Shown: piece by piece, positions 6,973 through 13,334 of the stretch
Layout of the letters: each line of letters starts with the position of its first letter
How positions within the stretch are numbered: position 1 is the stretch's first letter
From: Euryarchaeota archaeon UBA40
GTDB taxonomy: Archaea > Thermoplasmatota > Poseidoniia > Poseidoniales > Thalassarchaeaceae
Reading direction: 5' to 3'
NCBI GenBank assembly: GCA_002506875.1
Contig: DAYJ01000005.1
Location: forward strand, 1-20,000
Length of the DNA: 20,000 bases
Position numbers and translations under genes: made by a program
The notes under the pieces: generated by a model
What the model was told of the DNA's origin: nothing
What the model saw: the letters and a program-made list of their open reading frames with translations, nothing else
The model's database searches: none

Positions 6973-8526
6973 ATGCATATGGACGTAGGTATCGATGACA
7001 TTGCAATTCACTTCCCTCGTCTCTTTTTTGATATGCGAGACTTCGCCGCTTTCCGAGGCGCTGACTATGACAAACTGAACAAGGGACTCGGTCTCAATGC
7101 GATGTCCATACCAGATGCCCATGAGGATACCGCAACTATGGGAGCAAACGCTGTTGCGCGCCTCATCGACCGCAACGGCCTCGACCCCAGATCCATCGGG
7201 CGTATCTACCTCGGCACCGAATCCGCACTTGATGGAGCGAAGCCGACTGCAACCTACATCATCGATATGCTTCAGCAACGCTACACTAGAGACCATGGTG
7301 ATGATTGCTTCCGAAATTGCGATGTTGTAGACATGACCTTCGCCTGCATCGGAGCCGTAGATGCACTCCACAACACTCTCGACTGGGTCGCTAGGGGTGG
7401 AGAAGATGGAGACAGGATTGGCATCGTTGTATTCAGTGACAATGCAAAGTACGAAATGAAATCCACAGGAGAATACACACAAGGCGCAGGTGGCGGAGCC
7501 ATGCTAGTGCGCATGAACCCCAGGCTCCTAGTAATCCCAGATCATTGGGGCGTATCCACGACACCAGTACACGATTTCTTCAAGCCCCGTAGAGAGGTAC
7601 CTGTCCGTAGCGTAATCGATCGTGTTCTTGCTCTCGCACGCGAAGCAGGACAGAATCTCCGTTCGGGCCTTGGTGATCGAATGATGAGGACTCTACGTCG
7701 ATCTGAGATGACCAACGACGAACTCTTTGCTGAAGAGACCTTGAAAATCCACAGAGATACGCCTGTATTTGATGGACAGTTCTCCAATCGTTGCTACATG
7801 GAAGCTGTGAAAGAGGCATTCATCGATTTTCATGGCAAAGCAGTGCGAAGCGGGCGACACAATCCAGAGAATGACCCTATTCTAACCGAGCAGTGGAAAC
7901 GCATCATTGTCCACCTCCCATATGCATTCCAAGGCAAACGGATGTTCCCAGACTTGTTTCGACATGATCGACGCGGCACAGAGGTCTGGAAGAATATAGT
8001 TGAACAAATTGGAGAGGAGCCATTGCCAGAACACTTCGACGATACTCCCGGAGGCTTGGAAGAATTCGGGCGCCACAATGATGCATATCGGAGATCCATT
8101 TCCAAAACAGAGGAATTCAAGCAGTTCGCTAACGAGAGGATTGAACGTGGTCAGCGAGCTTCAAGTCTAATCGGAAACCAGTATACTGGATCCATCTTCC
8201 TCGCCCTGATGTCCACATTGGAGTGTGACTATAATGAAAACAACCCAATCGAAGGAAGGGAAATCGGCCTCTGTGGTTATGGATCGGGTGCGAAGGCGAA
8301 GGTATTCGAAGGCATCGTACAACCACAATGGAAGGAGATCGCGTCGCGTTTCATGCTTTTCGAGCGTCTAGATTGTCGCTATCCAATCCAGAGCGAGGAC
8401 TACGAAGCGTTGCATAGAGGCGCTCGTACTGACTCGATTGTAGAGCCAAAGGAAGAATTCATTCGTGTCAAAACACCTGAATCAGAAGGACTTCCCGGTG
8501 AACGTCGGTATCGTTGGGTCGACTAA
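6973..8526 (+). CDS. Hydroxymethylglutaryl-CoA synthase, bacterial/eukaryotic (MvaS) type
   Basis: 517 residues in the thiolase superfamily. It condenses acetyl-CoA with acetoacetyl-CoA to HMG-CoA, the entry to the mevalonate pathway that supplies archaeal isoprenoid lipids. The catalytic set is visible: Glu83 in LGTESALDGAKPT, Cys125 in DMTFACIGAVDAL and His314 in IIVHLPYAFQGKRM. Further MvaS/HMGCS landmarks are FDGQFSNRCYMEA (266-278), SLIGNQYTGSIFLALMS and the glycine turn GYGSGAKAKVFEG. At 517 residues it is much longer than bacterial MvaS (about 390) and the usual archaeal form (about 350). Extra sequence lies before the FDGQ segment (about 210-260) and after the catalytic histidine (about 330-385). 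The ATG at 6979 is an alternative start. No acetyl-CoA acetyltransferase or DUF35 gene is adjacent, unlike the common archaeal cluster. Confidence 0.93.
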   Translation: MHMDVGIDDIAIHFPRLFFDMRDFAAFRGADYDKLNKGLGLNAMSIPDAHEDTATMGANAVARLIDRNGLDPRSIGRIYLGTESALDGAKPTATYIIDMLQQRYTRDHGDDCFRNCDVVDMTFACIGAVDALHNTLDWVARGGEDGDRIGIVVFSDNAKYEMKSTGEYTQGAGGGAMLVRMNPRLLVIPDHWGVSTTPVHDFFKPRREVPVRSVIDRVLALAREAGQNLRSGLGDRMMRTLRRSEMTNDELFAEETLKIHRDTPVFDGQFSNRCYMEAVKEAFIDFHGKAVRSGRHNPENDPILTEQWKRIIVHLPYAFQGKRMFPDLFRHDRRGTEVWKNIVEQIGEEPLPEHFDDTPGGLEEFGRHNDAYRRSISKTEEFKQFANERIERGQRASSLIGNQYTGSIFLALMSTLECDYNENNPIEGREIGLCGYGSGAKAKVFEGIVQPQWKEIASRFMLFERLDCRYPIQSEDYEALHRGARTDSIVEPKEEFIRVKTPESEGLPGERRYRWVD

Positions 8527-8593
8527 ATTGGTTTCAATTTCAGCCCTGAGGCTATACATCGCTTCATATGCACAATAGGGTTTCATTTCGCGT

Positions 8594-8821
8594 ATGGAGT
8601 GCAACCTCGATGCCCGTGGAAAGGCCACTCGTCTCATGGGAGGAAGCCTGGGAGTCCTATTTGGCATCGGAGTCGGAGTAATGTTCCTGTTTGGGGTAAT
8701 TTCTTGGCCCATTTTACCATACATCTGCGCTGCTTCCATCTTTGGAGGGGGGTTCGCAATGTTTGAAGGATGGTCTGGGTGGTGTGTCGTTCGTGCGATT
8801 GGCATCCGAACACCGCTCTGA
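8594..8821 (+). CDS. Small membrane protein, DUF2892/YgaP-transmembrane-like
   Basis: 75 residues with two hydrophobic helices (about 15-35 and 38-58) separated by Ser-Trp-Pro. The short polar N-terminus has DARGKATRLMGG and the end is GWCVVRAIGIRTPL. The order of a charged start, a glycine-rich helix, a second helix and a terminal Cys then Gly-Ile-x-Thr resembles the DUF2892 (inner membrane YgaP-type) family, whose function is unclear. It lies 67 bases after the HMG-CoA synthase gene on the same strand. CTATACAT near 8552-8559 could be its own TATA element, but that is weak. It converges on the next gene with 13 bases between stops. Confidence 0.7.
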   Translation: MECNLDARGKATRLMGGSLGVLFGIGVGVMFLFGVISWPILPYICAASIFGGGFAMFEGWSGWCVVRAIGIRTPL

Positions 8822-8834
8822 AGACGATATTCAT

Positions 8835-9755
8835 CTACGCATCCTTCGGCTTGAGAAGACACTCGGATGTGGCATTGAAATCTAATTCTCTAATCACAAA
8901 TGAGAGCGTCCCCCCATGCCTAGTGAAGCGTTCTAGGAACGGACAACTCGACTCCTCTTCGACCAATTGCAATGGACTCACATTCGATAGATCGATTGGC
9001 AACTCGATTTCAGAGAACGCAAGAACAGAAGGTTGGTCCGTATATGAGACCGCGGCATCCTGCATAGCGAGGAATTCGACTGCGGAACCCCATGATTCAA
9101 ACATATCTGAGAAGCCAATATCGAGTTCTTTTTCATCTATAGATTGAGTTACTGAATTGAAATTAGGAGAACTACCACTTCCAGATTCGATGATGGTAAA
9201 AAAACGATCCGCCTCTATTTCATGAGAGAAACGAGCAGGGAGATGAGTCGCTAGAACGTCACTAAAAAGACGGGTACCAAGCATATACAGATGACTACTC
9301 ATGCTGTTCTTCAAGAAAAGGACTGTTGATGCATCTTGAGGAGCACCCTCGGGTGAAGATTCAAGATAAAGGCGCCAATTACTCTGTAACGGAGAACGGA
9401 AAATTCTGCGCAATGGACCAAGGAATGATGGGCCGAAATTTCCGTGACGATAAGTTAGAATTGTGAATGGAGTCAAACCATTCCGCTCCCATAATGAAAG
9501 ACCATTAGGAACAAGTTCCTTGACTGATTCCGTCTCAAGTAGCCAAGTCGTGTAGACAACATTAGTTACGTCACTCCTCAATCTAAGGAATGGCATAAAC
9601 GATGTTACGACCCTTCTGCAACGAGCAATAAGAGAGGAATTCGCCAAGAATTGAGAGGGGGTGCGAATCAGTCCAATACGATGTGAACGATACCGATTAC
9701 CTAACCGATCAAGAGTATCAATTCGGACATCGGCCCCCATCTTACCAAATCTCAC
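8835..9755 (-). CDS. DUF2071-like (acetoacetate decarboxylase-like fold) protein, tentative
   Basis: 306 residues. The segment VTNVVYTTWLLETE, then VPNGLSLWERNGLTPFTILTYRHGN (about 63-106), resembles DUF2071 proteins, which share the acetoacetate decarboxylase fold. The remainder, with SPEGAPQDASTVLFLKN and two SYTDQP/LAFSEIE-like strands, is beta-rich and ends DFNATSECLLKP. No catalytic lysine can be assigned, so enzyme activity is not claimed. There is no signal peptide; the first 60 residues are basic. The GTG start overlaps the TAG stop of the acyl-CoA dehydrogenase gene by one base (TAGTG), so translation is likely coupled. An ATG 15 bases downstream (9740) is an alternative. The pairing hints at a role in acyl or keto-acid metabolism, by position only. 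Confidence 0.72.
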   Translation of the reverse strand: MRFGKMGADVRIDTLDRLGNRYRSHRIGLIRTPSQFLANSSLIARCRRVVTSFMPFLRLRSDVTNVVYTTWLLETESVKELVPNGLSLWERNGLTPFTILTYRHGNFGPSFLGPLRRIFRSPLQSNWRLYLESSPEGAPQDASTVLFLKNSMSSHLYMLGTRLFSDVLATHLPARFSHEIEADRFFTIIESGSGSSPNFNSVTQSIDEKELDIGFSDMFESWGSAVEFLAMQDAAVSYTDQPSVLAFSEIELPIDLSNVSPLQLVEEESSCPFLERFTRHGGTLSFVIRELDFNATSECLLKPKDA

Positions 9756-10927
9756 TAATTCCCAAGAGCACGATTGATGACAATACGCTGTACTTCCTGT
9801 GTGCCTTCGTAAATCTGTGTAATCTTCGCATCACGGAAAAAGCGCTCAACAGGGAAATCCGTAGTGTAACCATAGCCACCTAGAACCTGGACCGCGCGTT
9901 CAGCAACCCACATCGCAGTATCGCCTGCGAAGAGTTTCGCCATGCTAGCCTCCTTTGTGTGCCTAGGACCTCCGTGGTGGTAGTGCTGCTCCTTGGCCCA
10001 TGCCGCACGATAAACCATCAAACGTGCCGCATCCGTCTGCGTGGCCATATCTGCAAGATAGTTGCCAATGGTCTGATGGTAAGCGATTGGTTTTCCAAAG
10101 GCCTCACGCTCATGAGCATAACGGACTGCAGCTTCCAAAGCCCCCTGAGCAATACCCAGAGCCTGCGCAGCAATACCGATTCTGGAATTATCGAGAGCGT
10201 TCATTGCGATTGGAAAACCCTTCCCTGATTCCTTAATCATGTTCTCTACCGGTACCTTACAGTCCTCAAGAACAAGAGTGCAGGTATCGCTACTTCGAAT
10301 TCCCAGTTTGTCTTCCTTCTTACCAACAGAGAATCCCTCGAAGGACTTCTCGACAATGAAGGCCGTGGTTCCACCATGCTTCTTTACACCGTAATCAGGG
10401 TGATCAACGTCCTTTGCAAAAAGCACGTATATGTCTGCACTGCTGCCATTTGTGACCCACATCTTCTCTCCATTCAGGATGTAATGGGACCCGTCTTCGG
10501 AAAGTTTAGCCTTGCAGACCATAGCAGCCGCGTCTGTACCAGCGCCGGCTTCAGAAAGCGAATACGCTCCGACCTTGTCAGCAGCTAACTGAGGGAGATA
10601 CTTCGCCTTCTGCTCATCATTCCCATGTAGAGAAATCGTCATGCTACAAAGGCCAACATGAACACAATAGTAAACACCGAAGGATGGATCTACCCTAGAC
10701 AATTCCTCTACGATAATCGCCTCAGAGATGTCGTCCAACGGCGTACCACCATACTCCTCAGGAATTGTGCAAGTATGGAGGCCATACTCGATGAACTGAG
10801 CCCATTCCTCAGTAGGAGGGCGCTGTTCACGGTCGCGTTCTAACGCAGTAGGTGTAAGAACGGATTCCGCAAAGTCTCTCACAAGTTCTCTAATCATGGT
10901 CTGCTCATCCGTCTCTTCGAAGTTCAT
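9755..10927 (-). CDS. Acyl-CoA dehydrogenase (short/branched-chain type)
   Basis: 390 residues from the ATG at 10927, preceded by GGGTGGG; the frame is open further upstream but that part lacks family features. The N-terminal helical domain, beta domain (AYSLSEAGAGTDAAAM, the flavin-loop motif; ILNGEKMWVTNG) and C-terminal helices are all present. The end RAVQVLGGYGYTTDFPVERFFRDAKITQIYEGTQE carries the catalytic glutamate at Glu374 in YEGT, the usual place in short- and medium-chain enzymes. It oxidises an acyl-CoA to the 2-enoyl-CoA, passing electrons to an electron-transfer flavoprotein. Chain length and branching cannot be fixed by eye. It differs clearly from the glutaryl-CoA enzyme at 2666-3841, lacking its ELERxDSGxRS signature. 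It is first in a two-gene transcript with the DUF2071-like gene. Confidence 0.93.
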   Translation of the reverse strand: MNFEETDEQTMIRELVRDFAESVLTPTALERDREQRPPTEEWAQFIEYGLHTCTIPEEYGGTPLDDISEAIIVEELSRVDPSFGVYYCVHVGLCSMTISLHGNDEQKAKYLPQLAADKVGAYSLSEAGAGTDAAAMVCKAKLSEDGSHYILNGEKMWVTNGSSADIYVLFAKDVDHPDYGVKKHGGTTAFIVEKSFEGFSVGKKEDKLGIRSSDTCTLVLEDCKVPVENMIKESGKGFPIAMNALDNSRIGIAAQALGIAQGALEAAVRYAHEREAFGKPIAYHQTIGNYLADMATQTDAARLMVYRAAWAKEQHYHHGGPRHTKEASMAKLFAGDTAMWVAERAVQVLGGYGYTTDFPVERFFRDAKITQIYEGTQEVQRIVINRALGN

Positions 10928-10929
10928 GG

Positions 10930-10936
10930 CCCACCC
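10930..10936 (-). promoter_or_regulatory. Ribosome binding site deciding the acyl-CoA dehydrogenase start
   Basis: GGGTGGG, a match to the GGTG part of the archaeal Shine-Dalgarno consensus, lies just before the ATG at 10927. It supports this start over the longer open frame reaching 11116, which would overlap the divergent gene at 11048. Confidence 0.5.
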
Positions 10937-11047
10937 ATCCAACGGTCGTTTGTGAATGGTTCGGAGAGGTTGAGACGTGGATAATTCCTGTTTCAAACGA
11001 ATGATTGAAATCAGATAGCACCCCGGCCGCGATAAGGAAGTGTTTGA

Positions 11048-11569
11048 ATGAGCGATGATGAGGAGTTTACAGTTGCAGTAGGACGACGATATACCCAGGA
11101 ACATTTGTGGTTCCAACTCATCAGTTCTCCCAACGAGGTACCCGTGGAATACAAAGTCGGAGTCTCTGACTTCATTCGGGTAGAATACGGCCGCATCATG
11201 CGTGCTACCCTACCCAACATGAGCGAAGGCGGCGGATTCAGGATAGTATCTGAAGACGAGCCTGATGAAGAAGAAATGCCTCTACCACCTCCTACCGATG
11301 ATGATGAAAAGGTCGAAATCGGAATCGGTGAACTTTCCACTGATGACAACCTCGTAGGCATCCGTTGCGAATTGGAGACGCTCAACATCCTCTCACCAAT
11401 CCCCTGCACTGTAATCGGATTGAATGGCGAAGTAGAGAATACCCCGCAACTAGTCAACCGTGACGCATATGGTGATGGTTGGCTCATCAACGTCCGCCCA
11501 CACGATGGATTTGACTTTGATGACCTCATGACTGCTGAGGAATATGTGGACTACCTCGAAGAGATTTGA
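11048..11569 (+). CDS. GcvH-like protein (glycine cleavage H fold) lacking the lipoyl-lysine
   Basis: 173 residues. The N-terminal part, RRYTQEHLWFQL then VGVSDFIRVEYGRIMRATLPNMSEGG, matches the opening of glycine cleavage H proteins (YTxEHxW...VGITDxA...LGDIxxxxLP). The C-terminal part, NTPQLVNRDAYGDGWLINVRP then LMTAEEYVDYL, matches the H-protein end (PxLVNxDPYGxGWLxxV). Between them, the site that should read ESVKA reads ETLNI: Asn113 (codon 11384-11386, AAC) stands where the lipoylated lysine belongs, and no lysine is near. An acidic, proline-containing insert (about 68-101) precedes this site. It therefore cannot carry lipoate in the usual way. It is transcribed alone, divergent from the acyl-CoA dehydrogenase gene; AAGGAAGTG upstream may serve as ribosome site. 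Function unknown. Confidence 0.85.
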   Translation: MSDDEEFTVAVGRRYTQEHLWFQLISSPNEVPVEYKVGVSDFIRVEYGRIMRATLPNMSEGGGFRIVSEDEPDEEEMPLPPPTDDDEKVEIGIGELSTDDNLVGIRCELETLNILSPIPCTVIGLNGEVENTPQLVNRDAYGDGWLINVRPHDGFDFDDLMTAEEYVDYLEEI

Positions 11570-12856
11570 TTACGGCCACATATGCGCAGGGCCATCTAGA
11601 TCCCCTGCAGCTTCCCAGATTGATTCTGCATCAGAAAGATCTAATTCAATCTGGACGCGATAAAGTAGGCTCTTAACCCGACCAAGTTCTGGCCCTGCTT
11701 CCATAGATAGGCGATTAACTATCATGAGACCATTCACCAGGGGATTTTCGCCCGCCTTCAGGGGAGCAAGGGCCATCAACGAATTATGAACGGAATTCGC
11801 CAGCGAAGGATCAAGACAGCGGTCTGCAGCAAGTTGCGCACCCAAATGAGTGCCCAGAGCTACTCGGTAGCGGCGTAACTGGCCCTTGTCCATAGGATCT
11901 GGGAGTTGTCCAAGTCGTTCACATACTGCCAACACTGCAGAGCGATCCTGTCCGGACATTCGGAGACCGTCAAGTAGAATTGAGCGGGAAACTGAATCAG
12001 TTCGCCGGAGAAGAAGAGCAAAACGTGCGATACGAAGCGCCCATGGATTCACTTCATCGTCAAAACAATCGTCTAAACCTTCAGGACTCACAACTGACCA
12101 TTCGGTTCCGAAAACCACTGACAGGACACCATCTCTTTCCATTCGAACGAGAGTATCCTCTACAGAAGGGAATGTGAGAAGGCGTTCCATTTCCATCAAC
12201 ACCCTCTCCTTAGAGACGCCAACAAGAAGTGATACTGCGCCACCATCATGCAGAGTATGAGCGAGAGATTCGTCTGGAAGATAAGGGCCGGAGGGGTGTG
12301 CCATAAACCGATATGCACGTAGCACCCTAAGGCCGTCCTCCTTGAATCGCCCCATTGGGTTCCCAACTGCACGAAGTATGCCATTATCGAGGTCATTCCT
12401 CCCTAAATGAGGGTCGATTAAGGTTCGATTGATAGGGTCTAAGGCCATCGCGTTGACAGTAAAGTCGCGCCGTTCAAGATCCTCTTCGATCGATGCCCCA
12501 TAAGTCACGGAAGTAGGACGTCGCCCATCGACGTATTCCCCATCTGCACGTAGCGTAGTAATCTCAACCTGCCCATCACTCCCCTCCGGAGGAACAGTAA
12601 CAGTCCCAAATTGGATACCCGTCGGTATTGCATTAGGAATCAAAGCAATCACCTCCTCAGGCGAGGCATCGGTTGCAATATCGATATCATGAGGAACAAG
12701 GCCCTTCAGAGCGTCACGTATTGCTCCACCAACAATCCAGACCCTATTGCCTCCATCGTTCAGTTTATTGATTACTGAACGCACTGAAGGTGTCAATTCA
12801 TCCAACAAATGGCGAAGCGGCTCATCTAGTTGGCCCGCAGACCCGGCATCGCCCAT
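11570..12856 (-). CDS. cca: Class II CCA tRNA nucleotidyltransferase / poly(A) polymerase family
   Basis: 428 residues from the ATG at 12856; the in-frame GTG at 12928 is possible but leaves 10 bases to the divergent gene, while GGGTGG lies 9 bases before this ATG. It adds or repairs the tRNA 3' CCA. Class II (bacterial/eukaryotic) motifs are clear: VWIVGGAIRDALKG followed by HDIDIATDA (39-64), with metal-binding Asp57 and Asp59. Others are EDLERRDFTVNAMALDP (126-142), the template-type helix GRFKEDGLRVLRAYRF (169-184) and SKERVLMEMERLL. The tail is helical, with no HD domain. Archaea normally use the unrelated class I enzyme, so this looks like a gene acquired from bacteria. Its stop codon abuts that of the GcvH-like gene with no spacer. 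Confidence 0.93.
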   Translation of the reverse strand: MGDAGSAGQLDEPLRHLLDELTPSVRSVINKLNDGGNRVWIVGGAIRDALKGLVPHDIDIATDASPEEVIALIPNAIPTGIQFGTVTVPPEGSDGQVEITTLRADGEYVDGRRPTSVTYGASIEEDLERRDFTVNAMALDPINRTLIDPHLGRNDLDNGILRAVGNPMGRFKEDGLRVLRAYRFMAHPSGPYLPDESLAHTLHDGGAVSLLVGVSKERVLMEMERLLTFPSVEDTLVRMERDGVLSVVFGTEWSVVSPEGLDDCFDDEVNPWALRIARFALLLRRTDSVSRSILLDGLRMSGQDRSAVLAVCERLGQLPDPMDKGQLRRYRVALGTHLGAQLAADRCLDPSLANSVHNSLMALAPLKAGENPLVNGLMIVNRLSMEAGPELGRVKSLLYRVQIELDLSDAESIWEAAGDLDGPAHMWP

Positions 12857-12865
12857 ATCCGTTTT

Positions 12866-12871
12866 CCACCC
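12866..12871 (-). promoter_or_regulatory. Ribosome binding site supporting the CCA enzyme start
   Basis: GGGTGG, the same motif as before the acyl-CoA dehydrogenase, is 9 bases upstream of the ATG at 12856. Using this start leaves about 80 bases for promoters of the two divergent genes. Confidence 0.45.
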
Positions 12872-12938
12872 AGCGCCCACATGAATCAACCGCTCTATCA
12901 AGCCAAGCCGTTTTGAATCTGAACGCACACGTCAGGTC

Positions 12939-13334
12939 ATGGAGATAGTCCTCATCGAGGTTGCGGCCCTTCGGCCTCACGAGGAAATCAAGCCAAAAAC
13001 ACTGAAGAAAATGGTTGAAGCAATTCAGAAGCGAGGAGGCTACATCAAACCAATTCTCATTGACCGAGCGAGTCGTGCCATCCTCGATGGCCATCATCGA
13101 TACAACTCCGCACTACAGCTCAATCTACGGCTAATTCCGGCTATTGAAGTCGATTATCTGAAGGATGATTCTATCGAGGTGCGTTCATGGCCAGGCAAAG
13201 AACATCTTGAGATTGACAAACAAGCTGTCCTCGATATGGCGATGTCAGGTGAAATATACCCGCCTAAATCCAGTAAGCACACAATGTCTGCGGATTATCC
13301 AAATCGTTTCTGTCCACTCAGTGAACTCGAATAA
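12939..13334 (+). CDS. ParB/Srx-fold protein resembling free-serine kinase SerK (short form)
   Basis: 131 residues. The start IEVAALRPHEE, then KPILIDRASRAILDGHHRYNSAL (37-59), is the ParB/sulfiredoxin fold with its DGHHR nucleotide-binding motif. The end MSGEIYPPKSSKHTMS resembles the last part of archaeal SerK, the ADP-dependent free L-serine kinase of Thermococcus, as I remember its sequence. Glu15 in RPHE aligns with the catalytic Glu30 of that enzyme, and Asp50 with the Asp of its DGHHR motif. The middle of SerK (roughly 95 residues) is missing, so this is a minimal version. SerK makes O-phosphoserine for cysteine synthesis; SbnI of staphylococci is a relative. Chromosome-partition ParB is unlikely, as there is no helix-turn-helix domain or ParA neighbour. 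It is transcribed alone, divergent from cca. Confidence 0.82.
   Translation: MEIVLIEVAALRPHEEIKPKTLKKMVEAIQKRGGYIKPILIDRASRAILDGHHRYNSALQLNLRLIPAIEVDYLKDDSIEVRSWPGKEHLEIDKQAVLDMAMSGEIYPPKSSKHTMSADYPNRFCPLSELE

Noticed and set aside
8482..8862. 126-residue open frame opposite the small DUF2892-like gene
   Set aside because: It overlaps the end of HMG-CoA synthase and the whole small gene, and its product is Pro/Thr-rich with no recognisable domain, whereas the plus-strand product has clear membrane helices.
10928..11116. Longer N-terminus for the acyl-CoA dehydrogenase at 9755-10927
   Set aside because: It would run through the divergent promoter region and into the GcvH-like gene, and it contains no acyl-CoA dehydrogenase features.
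11011..11529. 172-residue serine-rich frame opposite the GcvH-like gene
   Set aside because: The serine-rich composition is the typical shadow of an acidic protein read backwards; the plus strand has clear H-protein similarity.
12939..13334. Chromosome-partition ParB or plasmid maintenance function
   Set aside because: There is no helix-turn-helix DNA-binding domain, no ParA gene nearby and no parS-like repeats; the fit to SerK is better.
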